Shown: positions 22,709 to 35,309 of the stretch, piece after piece | How positions within the stretch are numbered: the first letter of the stretch is position 1 | How the letters are laid out: the number at the start of each line of letters is the position of its first letter | Origin: Lumbricus terrestris | Lineage: Eukaryota > Annelida > Clitellata > Crassiclitellata > Lumbricidae | Length of the DNA: 64,000 nt | NCBI GenBank assembly: GCA_949752735.1 | Contig: OX457037.1 | Location: 37,191,096-37,255,095, forward strand | Direction: 5' to 3' | Program-made: the position numbers and the translations under genes | Notes under the pieces: model-generated | Seen by the model: only the letters and a program-made list of their open reading frames with translations | What the model was told of the DNA's origin: nothing | Database searches by the model: none

Positions 22709-23735
22709 ACTAGCGATAGCCACCAAGGATAACGAACAAAATATTGCGGATATTCGGAATAGTGGACCTTCGGAATAGTGAACCCTCGGAATAGCAGGCC
22801 GTTACCGTTAAAACTAGCAAAAGAGGTCATTGTTGTCCTCCGATTGGAAGTAATTCACCATGGAGGATGGGGAAGGAAAGAAGGGGTTGTGCAGTTCTAA
22901 AAATTCCTTAAACACAGCCCTGAATTACATAATTAATTAATTGATAATTAATTAATTAATTAATTCGGGACATATTCTAGTTGCGACATAGGACAAAAAT
23001 GGTGTAAAGGAATAAATATCAGGATTAATGAAGTAGGTTATATAATATACGTGGTCATCGGTAAACTATAATTCTGGTGACTATAGGCCTATAGGGCCTA
23101 CGTGCAAAGTTGAATGCGATTTGCAGCTGTTGTTCTTTTGGAATTGACGGACTAACGGACGGACGGACGGACGGACGAAATGGATCAATGGAATGGACGG
23201 ATAGACAAAGAGATATATGGATGGATCGGATAAGCAGACGGATTTGTCAATGTTGTAGGCCTACCTGCCTGGACAAAAAATAATCGTACGCTCGGACTGT
23301 TTTTGTCCCTGCTGGGTTGCAAGGGCATCACGTGATCAATCACGTGGTCTTTCGAACGACATGACATCGCACCGTTGACTAATGACTAATCAGAAGTGAA
23401 AATAAGGTCTTAAAATAAAATTTAAAAATCTATGCATCAATTGAAGAAAATAATCTTCCGATGTCACAATCATTTGCTTCTTTGTGCAAAATAATATAGG
23501 CCTATTAATATACACGATATAAATATATATGCTTAACCTATAGGCCTACTTATGATATTTGTAGTTATTGTGTAGAGCTGTAGGCCCATGTATTTAAGTA
23601 TGCCTATTTTTGGCTCTATGGGCCTAACACACGCACTAGCCATCTGGAGCCTTGTAAGCCTTTGAACTATATATTCAATGAAATCTTTTCGTAACCGCAT
23701 TTGTTCACAGTCTCTGTCACTCGTGCCCCTGGGTG

Positions 23736-23971
23736 CAGTAGCGGCGCCGGGGAGGGGGGAGTTAGGGGAGAGGCTAAGCCCCTAAAAATGCCATCCGGGT
23801 TTTTTACATGTAAAATGAAATATTTCCATGATTAGCCCCTAAAAAATGAAATATATGCATGAGATTTCGACCAAATGACTAAAAAAGGTCGTCAGAAATT
23901 TTGGCGAGTGAAATGGAAAATCCTCCGCGAGGATTCATGCCCCCCAACCTGAAATCCTGGCGCCACCACTG
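23736..23971. mobile_element. hAT-type MITE, TIR CAGTGGTGGCGCC
   Basis: Ends CAGTAGCGGCGCCGGGG and GGCGCCACCACTG. Flanks CCTGGGTG/CCTGTGTG (7 of 8). One hairpin module at about 23873-23904. Confidence 0.8.
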
Positions 23972-24582
23972 CCTGTGTGTGTGTCTGTCTGTCTGACTGT
24001 CTGTCTGTCTGTTTGCCTTCCTACATAATTTGTCTTTCTGCCTGTCTTTCTCTTTGTCTCAGTCGATGTCATTATTATTTTTATTATTATTATTTTTATT
24101 GAGACCAGAAGGCAGTGCCGAGATTTATCGAGGTCGTAGGCATGCATTGCAGGGGCATGGCTGGCCACTGGTAATTCTATAGGGGTTGAAGTCTTACGGG
24201 AGGAATACTGCAGTGGACACCCAACCAGGACGCTGGATCTGTCGTGGACAGTGCATTTTAGTTAAGACATTTACACATATATAGAAAGACGCAGCAATCT
24301 GCAATTAAGTATGATTAATGCATAGGCCTACAGTGGCATACATATAGCCCCAGTTTCTTCAACTATACATGTAAATAATTATGCCTCAGATGTTCCTTGT
24401 CCAACGCCACCAGGGTTGAGTGGATTCTCTGTTAAGCAGACTCTAGCACTGTCTATCCAAGTCATTTGTCTCTCTTTTTGCTGCCCATCCGTGTCTGTCC
24501 ATAGCCATCACATTAATTATTATCCTCTTTGCCATGCACTCCTTTCTTTTGCTTCAGATTCGTCTTCATGGACCCCTTAGGA

Positions 24583-26410
24583 CAGCGGTTCTCAACCTTT
24601 TTTGTGCGGCGACCCCTTGGAAGCATTTCGAAAGTTGTGACGACCCCAACATCAAAATTGATTGAGTAACCTCCCTCACTGTTTTTTTTGTTTCCGTTGT
24701 TCATTTTTATGCATTTTCATTTCACAATTCGAAAAACTGTTTTTGTCAATTGTAAGAGGTCACCTAGCTGGCACTTGCGATTCAGAGAGTTACCTATTCA
24801 ATAGTTTGAAGTTCAAGTTTCATAATCTGTTCAGCAAGAGGGACGGTTGTAGCCTAAGTGCTTCTCCCCATTTGCGAAATTTTTGATTTTCACACTGCAA
24901 TGGTATCATTTAAAGCTGTCATTCTAACGAAATTGCTCACCATTTGAGTGCTGATTGTTGTTGTTTAAGGCTTCAAAAGTGCCCTTCGCATTATTTAAAT
25001 CATTTTGAATTTCCACACCGTAATGGTAACACTTTATGCTGCCATCTCAAAACCATTTCTCATGATTACATTGCGGAAAGACATGGTTGAGGACTTTAGT
25101 AAATAAATACTGTAAATTCCTCTCTCTCCATTGTTTAGGCTAACGTTTCTGAATTTCCACGTTGCAGTGATAGCAATTTAAGCTGTCAGCTTCGCAAATT
25201 GCTCGCTTTCCAATATTAATAGTCAAGACTTAAGACTTCAAAGTGTTCCCTCCCAATTGTTTGCGATATTTTGGATTTCCATAATGTAACTGTACCCACA
25301 GGCGGAGACCTGGGCCGAGAATTGGGGGGGACGGAAAGACGCGAGATTTTCCTAAAAATTTCTGACGACCGGCGAAATCTCGGAAAAAATTTCTATTTTC
25401 GTCGCCAAAAAAGTTGATGACCTTTTTTTTTTTTTTTTTTAGTCATCCGCCCAAATCTCGACGAAATTTTTCTATTTTCGCCGCCAAAAAAGTTGATGAC
25501 CTTTTTTTTTTTTTTTAGTCATCTGCCCAAATCTCGACGAAATTTTTCTATTTTCGCCGCCAAAAAAGTTGATGACTTTTTTTTTTTTTTTTTTTTTTTT
25601 TTTAGTCATCCGCCCAAATCTCGACGAAATTTTTCTATTTTCGCCGCCAAAAAAGTTGATGACCTTTTTTTTTTTTTTTTTAGTCATCCGGCCAAAATCC
25701 TGCAAAAATTTTTTTCCCGCCGCCAAAAAAGCAAAAAAGGCTTGGCGCTCAAACATTGGGGGGGACAAATGCATGGGCCGTCCCCCCCAACACTTTTATT
25801 GGGGGGACCGTCCCCCCCTGTCCCCCCCTAGGTCTCCGCCCATGACTGTACCATTTTAAGTTGTCGTCTTAACAAAGTTTCTCATGATTTCAGTGCTCAT
25901 ATAGGCTACATGATTTCAGACTTCAATAGGTAAATGTTCCCGACACATTCTTTGAAGTTTGTTTTCATTTGCAAACGGTAATAATGACATTTTAAGCTGG
26001 TATTCTAACAAAATTGCTTGTAACGGATAAGCAGTGGATAACACAATAAATTTACAATCATATTTATGAAATAGAACTAATATGAAATATTGGAAGATAT
26101 AAGAAGCTTGGTCTTCGCCACTAATTTCGATGGGACCATTCATTGTCACCCCAAGTCTCCGCCCCTGTAATGATTCTCACTACAGCTGACAGCATTGATT
26201 CTTTGAGCAAACGGAATATTGTTTAATTTTTTTAGATGTATGGTAAAAGTGGAATTTATATTTGAAAACTAAAACAGAAAAGATTAAATTCACGGCCGTT
26301 ATCTAACGATTGACTCATATATTTTACAAATTCATGAAGGCCCAGGCGACCCCTGGCAAATCGTCAGGCGACCCCCGCGGGGGTCGCGACCCACAGGTTG
26401 AGAACCGCTG
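24583..26410. mobile_element. hAT element (Charlie-like ends), non-coding
   Basis: Ends CAGCGGTTCTCAACC and GGTTGAGAACCGCTG, adjoined by GGTCGC/GACCCC palindromes. The 8-bp duplication CCTTAGGA lies at 24575-24582 and 26411-26418. The TIR matches the well-known Charlie/hAT consensus. No transposase frame remains. The element at 25297-25844 is inserted within it. Confidence 0.92.
25297..25844. mobile_element. hAT-type element, TIR CATGGGCGGAGACC, copy 1 (nested)
   Basis: Ends CACAGGCGGAGACCTGGG and CCTAGGTCTCCGCCCATG; 8-bp duplication ACTGTACC at 25289-25296 and 25845-25852. The middle is a roughly 76-bp tandem repeat (four copies), each holding the shared module on the minus strand with a poly-T loop of 14-29 bases. 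Poly-Lys/Phe frames are artefacts. Confidence 0.9.
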
Positions 26411-26642
26411 CCTTAGGACTTCTGATATCTATCATCCTATATACATGTAGGCGCTCGTGAATAAGCCGGTGACCTGCGCTAAGCTTTCAGGTTGCGCCTC
26501 AGAAATCTGGAGTTTATGATTACTAATACGATGGCTATTCTGCGCTAATATTGCTGTTGTTTTGTTGGTCTGAACGCGGAAGAGTTTGGCTTCTGCTGTT
26601 TTGTTCGGCGGCAGCGCTACAATGCAAACAAAATGTACAAAG

Positions 26643-28020
26643 CAGTGGCGTAGGCCAGCGGTTCTCAACCGGGGGTCCGCGGACCCCTGGGGGTCCGCGG
26701 CCATCTGTCTGGGGGTCCGCGAGCAAGTCCTGAAAATTATATATTTCTTAGTTAAAAACATACAAACAGATAAATCTTTGTCAATTTTTCAATATTTCTC
26801 CTTTTCAATGGCGACATGAAATGATGATGAAACCACCGGTAATAATACGCTGATTAATGACAAATTCGTTTGTTTTAGATGGGTCTGTTTGTAACTGACT
26901 CTAGATTTTGGGATGCTTTTGAGAGAGTTTCTTAGAAAAAGAGCACGGCCCACATGTAATTCATTTGAATAAACAACTCATGAGTTTCAACTTTGGCTTA
27001 CCTGGCTGACATTTTTGAATAAACTGAATTCCTCTATAATATTATACGCAAGCGATGCAGACGAATCACCCTTAGTAATAAAGTGTCTGCCTTTAAAAAA
27101 AACTTTTCAATCTGGCACAAAACTGATAGTGGTAGATAACTTTGACACATTTGATCAATTGCATGAATTCACATAAAAAATAAGGAAATGCTCGGATCAA
27201 TCAACCAAAATTTGTTAATTTAATTTTCGGTCCATCATAGATGGATCAGTTCAACTTCTAATTCGCTAATTTGAACGTTCAGTTTTTCGATGATTTCCAG
27301 TCAGTTTCTTACAAACTTTTATTCGTGGAATTTACCAACATCGGAATTGAACCAAATCATTGAAGTACTATTAAAAATGGCATTAGGCTCACATTGAAGG
27401 TGTACGTTGCATTCATGCAAGAGTTAGCTTGATGCATGAGTGTTTCGAGCAGATAAACTGCGCTCGAATAAATTATGCATGCCCAAAGCTTACATTAAAA
27501 TAAACTACAGTTTTTTCCAGTAAATTTCAAATAATCTTATATCCATACAAAATTTGTACTACAGGAGTGCAGAGGCATATCTAGGCCTATGCTATAGTAT
27601 AGCATACATGTAGGGCTTGTAGGCCTACTATTATATAGGATTATAGAGTCGCACACTGACGATAATGCGCCAAATTTCGGTGGGGGTCCGTGACCGGGAC
27701 CAAAAATTAAAAAGGGGTCCGTGAGTCTGAAAAGGTTGAGAACCGCTGGCGTAGGCTATACCCAGGAATTTATGATGGGGGGTTTGGGCCCTTTGGGGTT
27801 TCATGGCCTGGCCGGATTCCCTTTCTAACACCAACCCAACAGTATTATAGCAAATAAAAAAGGCATAAAGTAACAAAGGGAATAAAGTAAGAAAAACAAT
27901 TGTTACTACAAGCAGTTGTTTTTTTCTTATTATTTTAATGTGGATAAATAACCTTTAAAAAACTTTTTCCTAGGCCAATGGGGGGGTTTAACCCCCGAAA
28001 CCCCCTTGTCTACGCCACTG
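26643..28020. mobile_element. hAT-type MITE, TIR CAGTGGCGTAG, interrupted
   Basis: Ends CAGTGGCGTAG and CTACGCCACTG. Apart from the nested element it is about 277 bp and matches, in opposite orientation, the intact copy at 59344-59600. No clear target duplication (GTACAAAG versus AAGACAAG). Confidence 0.8.
26656..27748. mobile_element. hAT element (Charlie-like ends), nested
   Basis: Ends CAGCGGTTCTCAACC and GGTTGAGAACCGCTG, followed inside by GGGGGTCCGCGG palindromes. The 8-bp duplication GCGTAGGC (26648-26655, 27749-27756) lies within the CAGTGGCGTAG element. About 1.09 kb, no coding frame. A closely similar copy is at 31126-32193. Confidence 0.93.
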
Positions 28021-28700
28021 AAGACAAGTACACATTAAAAGACAAAGAATATAATGGAACATATGTGCTCCAGCCTTTCAAGACCGACAATTTTTTCTTA
28101 ACCTCTTCTTCGACTCTGCGTATAGTAAATTTAACGTAATAATTATGATATATAGGCCCTATAATAGCTTACGTCAGCGCAAATATATATAGCGCCTCTG
28201 GTTTGCTTTGCTCCGTGAATGTTGCCATATTTACATGTATACGCATTCGATTAGACGTAAGCTTGCAATAATTACAATTGCAATCGTTTATTTGAATTTG
28301 CATATAAGCTAATTGTAAGTTGTAACACCGCATTCTGACCAGTTAGCAGCATTCACATTTTTGCTGCATTTTTATTTGCCACCATCAATTGCAACGCCGA
28401 CTGTAAATCTCATGGCATCAAAGAGATTAGACAACCTCCGATATGGACTGCAGTATATACAATGCCATGCTATACATTACGGTATACGTTCTCTAATGCA
28501 TCCTAAAACAGAACATCTAAATGTAGATGCATGCAAGGTCTACAGCATCAATCAGTAGCGTGCTCGTCGTATGTATACATGTATATGGGCACTCTTGTTT
28601 CGTTCATCTGCATATGTGTGTGTGTGTGTGTGTTTCAGTTGTCTGTCCTTTCTCCTTTAAACAGCCGACTGCATGACTGACGGCTCTATTACCCGCTTTT
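28021..28700. other. No gene seen
   Basis: AT-rich sequence. A (GT)n run lies at about 28616-28634. Nothing else supportable. Confidence 0.6.
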
Positions 28701-28708
28701 CGTCTGAA

Positions 28709-28790
28709 GTGCCAGTCCCGAGTCTGGATAAAGGAGGAGGGTGACAGTAATAATCTTCTATATGGCACATTGTCGTCAAACAGCAATATA
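28709..28790 (-). repeat. Dispersed ~110-bp repeat, copy b
   Basis: Reverse copy of the GGGACTGGCACT/CTTTATCCAG unit, diverged. Confidence 0.6.
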
Positions 28791-29078
28791 AAAAAATCGA
28801 AGAATTGAGACGTGTATAATAATTATTAAGTCATCGGTACATATTACAAACAGTCGAATAGAAACAGATGCACACAAGTCACGCTATGGAGAGAGATGGT
28901 CTATATATTTTATAGAATTCTCTTTTCCTCTGTGTTCCCGGTGTATTGGCATTTTCACATTTCTATCCTTTTCTGTATGTATGTGTGTACAGATTGCATA
29001 AGTTTATATTGTTTCTATTATAGCTGCCATCTGCTTAAATAATCATCAAATTAAAATAGGAATCGCAGAGTTTTTTCA

Positions 29079-29183
29079 GTTTAACGTCACTGTGTGATAA
29101 CAAAGACCATTAGCGTCGCCCTCCCCTTTATCCAGGCTTGGGACTGGCACTGGCAGGCTGCAACCAGTGACAGAGTTAGGAAC
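29079..29183 (+). repeat. Dispersed ~110-bp repeat, copy c
   Basis: Forward copy: CAGTTTAACGTCACTGTG at the start and AACCAGTGACAGAGTTAGGA at the end. One of the two most complete copies (see 40920). Confidence 0.7.
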
Positions 29184-29189
29184 CCCAGA

Positions 29190-30640
29190 CTGTATATTGT
29201 ACAGTAGGCCTATACGCACTCATAATGCGCAGTTGCCTTTATCTTGGTTTTCAGAAAGAACTTCTGAAAGATTGTTTTGCACTTTGGCATCTCATTCTAT
29301 ACTCGTATTCTTACACCTATCATAAAAATGTCAGCTTGTTATGAGCTATTGCCACACTTCGATTTAATGTTCCTGGAATACATCCAATGAAAAAAACTGA
29401 AAAAACTGAAATTTTTCCCCATTGTTGCAACTGACACTATGCATCACATTATTAATTTTTTATAATTTCTTCCTGAACTCAAAAACATATTTCTTTTGTT
29501 TGTACCACCAAGATGCACAATAACGATGTCTTCGACCGTTAAGAGCTCGGACTATTACATAAATAATTAGAAGTCGGCCGTTGTACAAGAGTATAGGACG
29601 ATCTATCGTGACCAATTGATCGTTTGCAGGGCTTCGGCCTTCCGCTGAACTATTTTGAGAGTATAAGCTATAATAATTAGGCGCATAACTAAACTGGCCT
29701 CAGCCTGTCACGGTCTGATTCATCTCGAAAACCATGCAAAGTCTGTAAGTGCTCGCGAGAGACCCTGAATCACATGTAGCAACCGTATACAAAAGCATTT
29801 TTGAGTTGACATTTTTTCCCCAGACCTGCTTTCCATGACCCTGCATAATATAGGCCTGATATAAAGGCCAGCGTGCTGCAATTAGACCAACGCATGCGCG
29901 ATCCACATACATTATACAAGCCTGTATACGATTTTCGAATCTATAAATATTAGGCTATTTAATAATAATAGGCGAGTTTTAATAATTATTGTCGATAATT
30001 ATATATGAAGAATTATCTATCAATATCTCATCTTGCAGCGTATACGTCGACCGCTTTGAAGTTACTTGGGAACGACATCAATTTTATCATCTTCAAGGCC
30101 AGTATGAGAATTGTCGAAAAATAACTGAGAGGTTCAGCCATTAATTTATGTAGAATTTGGGTCGGCTACAAAGACTTTACTATGGCGTCCTAAGAAAGAC
30201 TGAGGGGTTGACCGTTGAAGTTGAACCCCCACAACCCCCGGCAATTCTTACCCTGTTCAAGGCCATTATATACATTCTGCAGGTTTTTTGCACAGAGTTG
30301 TAATAACGACGTCATTGTGTCTCCTGTTTCTACTGCTGTAATGAAGGCTGTTTATCTCGCACGAGAGGAGTCCGCAAAAGTTGGTAGGCCTATATGTTTA
30401 CACGCATAGTAGCCTGTATGTTAACTGTACTAGTCCTTATTCTTTGTTGTTTCTATGTTTGAATGTTTGGACGTTTTCGATGGTCTGTCTTGTAATCTTT
30501 CTTGCCTCTTTTAGCAAATAACCTCAGATACTGATATTCCAGCATTTCCAGGGCGAGAATTATTGGTGGGGTTGAGGTTGTTCGGCCTCCTAGTCTTTCC
30601 TAGGACCACATATATAGGAAAGTCTTCTTTTCATACATCA
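29190..30640. other. No gene seen
   Basis: Unique-looking AT-rich sequence; short ORFs only. Confidence 0.6.
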
Positions 30641-30650
30641 ACCCACACAT

Positions 30651-31015
30651 CAGGTGCGGATCCAGGGCCAATCCTGCCATGGCCCCATTTAGAAATTTCT
30701 TTTTTTGACCAGCTATTCTGGCTCGGAAAGTTGATTTGGCGCCCCTCCCCCATGAGCACTTTCGTAGGACTCCCCACGTCCCACGAGGTCCGTACACGAG
30801 GTCCGTGCAGGGGCTTAAGAACATTGCACGACTAAAAAAAGGTCATCAACTATTTTGGGGGATAAAATAGTATCTTTTTGGTGGGAATTCGACAAATGAC
30901 TAAAAAAACAAAGAAAGGTCATCAGATTTTTAGGTGACCAAGACGATATTTTTTCTCTGGCTCAAGACCCAAAATTTTGCCCCCCCCCCTTCGAAAATCT
31001 CTGTATCCGCCCTTG
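30651..31015. mobile_element. hAT-type MITE, TIR CAGGTGCGGATCCAGGG
   Basis: Left CAGGTGCGGATCCAGGG, right CTGTATCCGCCCTTG (inverted, a few mismatches). Flanks CCACACAT/CCGCACAT (7 of 8). Two hairpin modules at about 30829-30860 and 30894-30931. Confidence 0.82.
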
Positions 31016-31125
31016 CCGCACATGAATCAATAGTCTGACCCCATCCCCCGTTATTCTTCTGCAATTCTCGTCCTGCTGAATTCTGATGTTTTGGCTAAGT
31101 GCTGAAAATGGTAAAATGATTAAAC

Positions 31126-32193
31126 CAGCGGTTCTCAACCGGGGGTCCGCGAACCCCTGGGGGTCCGCGGCCATCTGCCTGGGGGTCCGCGAGCAAGTCC
31201 TGAAAATTATATATTTCTTAGTTAAAAACATAGAAACAGATAAATCTTTGTCAATTTTTCAATATTTCTCCTTTTCAATGACTACACGAAACCACCGGTA
31301 ATAATAGCCTACGCTGATTAATGACAAATTCATTTGTTTTAGATGGGTCTTTTTGTAACCGACTCTAGATTTTGGGATGCTTTTGAGAGAGTTTCTTAGA
31401 AAAAGACCACAGCCTGTAATTCATTTGAATAAACAACTCCTGAGTTTCAACTTTGGCTTACCTGACTGGCATTTTTGAATAAACTGAATTACACAAGTGA
31501 TGCAGACAAATCTAATCACCCTTATAGTGATAAAGTGTCTACTTTTACACAAAAAACTTGATATCTGGCGTAAAACGGATAGTGGTAGATAACTTTGACA
31601 CATTTGATCAATTGCATGAATTCACATAAAAATAAGGAAATGCTCGGATCAACCAAAATTTGTTAATTTAATTTTCGGTCAATCATATAGGCCTATAGAT
31701 GGATTCGGTAATTTGAACGTTCACAGTTTTTCGATGACTTCCAGTCAGTTTCTTGCAAACTTTGATTCGTGGAATTTACCCACATCGGAATTGAACCAAA
31801 ATCATCGAAGGACTATTAAAAATGGCATTATGCCTACATTGAAGATCGATGTATACGTTGCATCCATGCAAGAGTTAGCTTGATGCATGAGTGTCTAGAG
31901 CAGATAAGCTATGCTCGAATATGCATGCCCAAAGCTTACATTAAGATAAAATACAGTTTTTCTAATAAATTTCATATAATCTTATTTGCAATATAAAATG
32001 TGTACTACAGGAGTGCAGAGACATATCTATGCTATAGTATAACATACAGGTAGGCGTACCCGGTACTATTATATAGGATTATAGACTATAGAGTCGCACA
32101 GTCACGATAATGCGCCAAATTTTGGTGGGGGTCCGTGACCGGGACCAAAAATTAAAAAGGGGTCCGTGAGTGTGAAAAGGTTGAGAACCGCTG
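31126..32193. mobile_element. hAT element (Charlie-like ends), second long copy
   Basis: CAGCGGTTCTCAACC/GGTTGAGAACCGCTG ends and the perfect 8-bp duplication GATTAAAC (31118-31125, 32194-32201). Colinear with 26656-27748 over its full length with small indels. Confidence 0.93.
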
Positions 32194-32814
32194 GATTAAA
32201 CGATGCAGAAATTCTCCTCTAAAGTCTTAGACGCCGTTGATGTGACGCGCATGTTGTGTAGGCTACTGATATATCGGTCCAATATCTGCAGACCGGGTCG
32301 TCTCAATTGGGATTCTTCATCTTACAACATTCATCGTTTTCAAGGTTTCGTATACGCATTCGAATATAAGAGGTCGTTTTCGTTATGTATACACATTACA
32401 CCCTGTCCTGAAGTCAATAGCATCTCCTCTACATCATCCTCTGTCATCCTCTGTGGCAAACGGACTCAGGGCCCCCTTTAACATGTCTGGAGACAATCCT
32501 TCAGATTAAACGTAACGCACTTGAATTAGCTGATGCCCTGCAAGGTTTATAATATATAACATTTGGGTAGCGCCTTAGGAATTCGGAATTGACGATTAGA
32601 ATTTAGAATGAACATTTGCTCAACTGCTGATTACTTCTTTGGTGCATGGGTCGCATACGAATTCTATTACGGTACTTCAGCTCTTCGTTTCTTTCTCGAA
32701 TGCCATATATGTATATATATACATATTTACATGCCTATATATATGTATCTAATATACTAATATATTATCTATTATTATCTATTATATATAATGCCTATAA
32801 TATAGGCTTATATG

Positions 32815-32965
32815 CAGCCCTTAGAGTGTAAAATAAGAAATGCCTGGACGCTCTTTATATAACTTTCCAATGTATGCTGGCGAAATAAGTGCCAGAATGG
32901 CGTTCAGATTTGAAAATAAGTGCATGGACGCCGTCCATGACCGTCCAGGCACACTTTAAGCCCTG
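32815..32965. mobile_element. Short CAGGGCTTAAAGTG-type hAT MITE
   Basis: CAGCCCTTAGAGTGTAAAAT at the left, CACACTTTAAGCCCTG at the right, with a GGACGCCGTCCATGACCGTCC core. No exact target duplication. Confidence 0.75.
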
Positions 32966-33237
32966 GACCTATGCCGATGCCTCAGCCGATTGTCACTTTG
33001 ATCTTTAGGCCATTAATAGGTCTACGTTCTTTACTGTATACAAGTTCTACAGAACATCGCCATGCATACAAGAGCGTATCATAGTCTACTTACTTTAACC
33101 TTCAGACCTACCTCTAGGGTTTTAAGCTTATAGCAATACTAATTCTCAAGAGATTATACAGTAAGTAGGCCCTAAGTTATTCTGCGAGTGTCTCTGTACA
33201 TGCATGTTCTAAGCACGCAGGTCGGCATTAGCTGTAG

Positions 33238-33445
33238 CAGGGCTTTTTAACGTGCAGTTCTACACAAAATGTGCAGTTCTAAATGGATTCGTGCAGTTGT
33301 AGAAGCACTTCCGCCACGTTCCGTGCAATTAAAACTATAGTTAAAAAATAGGTAATTTTCCTCAGATTGGGAGTAATTTACCATGGAGGATGAGAAAGGA
33401 GAGAAGAGGATTTGCAGTTCTAAAAATTCCTTAAAAACAGCCCTG
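33238..33445. mobile_element. hAT-type MITE, TIR CAGGGCTTTTTTAACG, copy 3 (intact)
   Basis: CAGGGCTTTTTAACGTGCAG ... TTAAAAACAGCCCTG, 208 bp; 8-bp duplication AGCTGTAG at 33230-33237 and 33446-33453. Confidence 0.92.
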
Positions 33446-33920
33446 AGCTGTAGATAGTCTATATTATCTAGGCCTACCTGCTATTATCCACGTTGCATAT
33501 ACGCACGTAAGCTGACATAATCCAAGCCATTTCGACTTCTTACGACGTGTTGCTTGACCACCTTCTAATAAAAGATGTCCTCCTTTCGTGGGATTGATTC
33601 ATCGTGCTCATCACCTGCTACATCTATTATTTATTTAGTTCAGTGCCTTAGTGGATATAAATAGCAGCCGTTGGGGAATTTCGCCGAAGTTCAGTTGGTC
33701 GACCAGCAGAGAAGACAGATGAGCAGTTTGAGATTTATTTCTCTCTTTTTATACTCGGCTGATTTTTCGCAATGGATTCTGCGATATCTGTCTGCCACTA
33801 TTATTCGAATGCTTGATATGATATATGGCCCTTGCAAGCGACAACAGAGGAGATTACGTACATAATACATTCCAGGCTTGCAGGTCAAACTGGTGCGTCT
33901 TCTGAATGGTTGGTTCATTG

Positions 33921-34115
33921 CAGGGCTTTTTTAATGTGCAGTTGTACACAAAATGTGCAGTTCTAAATGGATTTGTGCAGTTGTAGAAGCACTTCCGTAC
34001 AGTTAAAACTAGCAAAAAAGGTCATTGTCCTCCGATTGAAAGTAATTTACCATGGAGGATGGGACAGGAGAGGAATGGATTGTGCAGTTCTAAAAATTCC
34101 TTTAAAACAGCCCTG
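33921..34115. mobile_element. hAT-type MITE, TIR CAGGGCTTTTTTAACG, copy 4
   Basis: 195-bp copy with both termini. The left flank ends TTCATTG and the same heptamer recurs 4 bases past the right end, suggesting a small change at the junction. Confidence 0.85.
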
Positions 34116-34519
34116 GAACTTCATTGCGTCTGTTGTCAGCATGGGCGACTATATAACTGACTATTCTGCCTTCAATTGTATGACATCTATTGTTAGGGAT
34201 GATTCTACGATATCTATTGTTCTGGAGATATGAGTTATGCGTTTCCCTTCCAGGTACGTGTAGGCTAATGCGACCGATAGCAATGAAGACTTATTGAAGA
34301 CCCTGGGTCTTTACATGAGCATGCATAAAATATTCATGTACGGTGCAATTTATGATTATTAGTTCACTTTCAGAGCACTCTATATAAGTAGCCTAGTATA
34401 TAAATAAAGATATCTGTTTGTAGTTTTGCGTTTTAAATTAAGCGCCATACTTTTTGCTCTATCTCTACACATGCTTTTATTACGGCTGTAGATCTATATC
34501 ACAGTGTATAATATACAGA

Positions 34520-35170
34520 GTAGGCCATAAAATGACCCCTACGGTTTTGTGCCAATGTTTCGGCTAGAAGTAAGAATTTTTAAATCAAATTTTACAGGCT
34601 TAAAGACAATTCATATTCACGTACAACAGCCAAATTTCACCAAGGAACTTCAAACAGAGCAAAAGTTATATCACTTTTAATGAATCCACCTACTGCTTTT
34701 TTACGACGATTCAAAAACGAAACGCACCAAAAGCAACAAACACGATTTTATTCAGTCACATCTCAAATAATTGTTATCAAACGTTGAATGTGTCCACCTC
34801 CAGTGCTGCTCAAATTTACTATAGGTCTCTTTGTGAGATTCTTGATATGCTCTAGTCTAGAGGTAAATCTCCTCATATCAATTCCAATGCGACCATCAAT
34901 AATTCTCCTATTGCTCTTGGTTTTGGCTGCAGATGGTGGCATTTTCCAGCATAACTTTCCACGCTTGACAATCCATTGGGTTCAAATCCGGACATTTTGG
35001 GATCATTGACTTTTCTCAATGAAACCAGAACAATTCGTGCTTTTAGCCAAGATATTGTCAAAAAAACCATTGAGGGCCTTTTTTTAATCGCCAAACTTGT
35101 ATATTGGCCTATATTCGAAACTTGACCATGCAATGGTCGTCTCTTTCCTAAGCAGAATCAAGACAAAATT
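34520..35170 (-). pseudogene. Tc1/mariner-like transposase remnant
   Basis: On the minus strand the stretch below 35010 reads PKCPDLNPMDCQAWKVMLE, the 'PDLNPid..W..le' signature around the third catalytic residue of Tc1/mariner-type transposases. After frameshifts come a P(K)PR...EL...IW..L and a C-terminal GGHIQ...LI motif. Stops and shifts break it. I did not find its inverted ends. Confidence 0.55.
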
Positions 35171-35225
35171 AGGACAAATCAGGACAAATGCTCTATAAAT
35201 GTGAAACTGACATTTTCGGCTAGTG

Positions 35226-35305
35226 TAGTGCCAGACCCAAGCCTGGATAATGGAAAGGGGTGGATGCTAATGGTCTTTGTTATCACACAGTGACGTAAAA
35301 CTTAA
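35226..35305 (-). repeat. Dispersed ~110-bp repeat, copy d
   Basis: Reverse copy: AGTGCCAGACCCAAGCCTGG then TTTGTTATCACACAGTGACG. Followed by a TGTC microsatellite near 35365-35395. Confidence 0.65.
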
Positions 35306-35309
35306 ACAA

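Larger units (their letters stand above)
22335..22806. mobile_element. Nested element with CCACTATTCCGA repeats and telomere-like core
   Basis: Flanked by the 8-bp duplication GTTAAAAC (22327-22334, 22807-22814). The ends carry GTCCACTATTCCGA units on the left and inverted TCGGAATAGTGGAC units on the right. The core at about 22385-22557 is a degenerate CCCTAA array. A third element sits in it. Confidence 0.8.
22246..22922. mobile_element. hAT-type MITE, TIR CAGGGCTTTTTTAACG, copy 2 (interrupted)
   Basis: Ends CAGGACTTTTTTAACGTG and AAACACAGCCCTG. Colinear with copies at 20406, 33238 and 33921 but split by the element at 22335-22806. Its own target duplication is not clear. Confidence 0.8.

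Noticed and set aside
25472..25859. Poly-Lys and poly-Phe frames
   Set aside because: Caused by poly-T/poly-A loops of tandem transposon modules.
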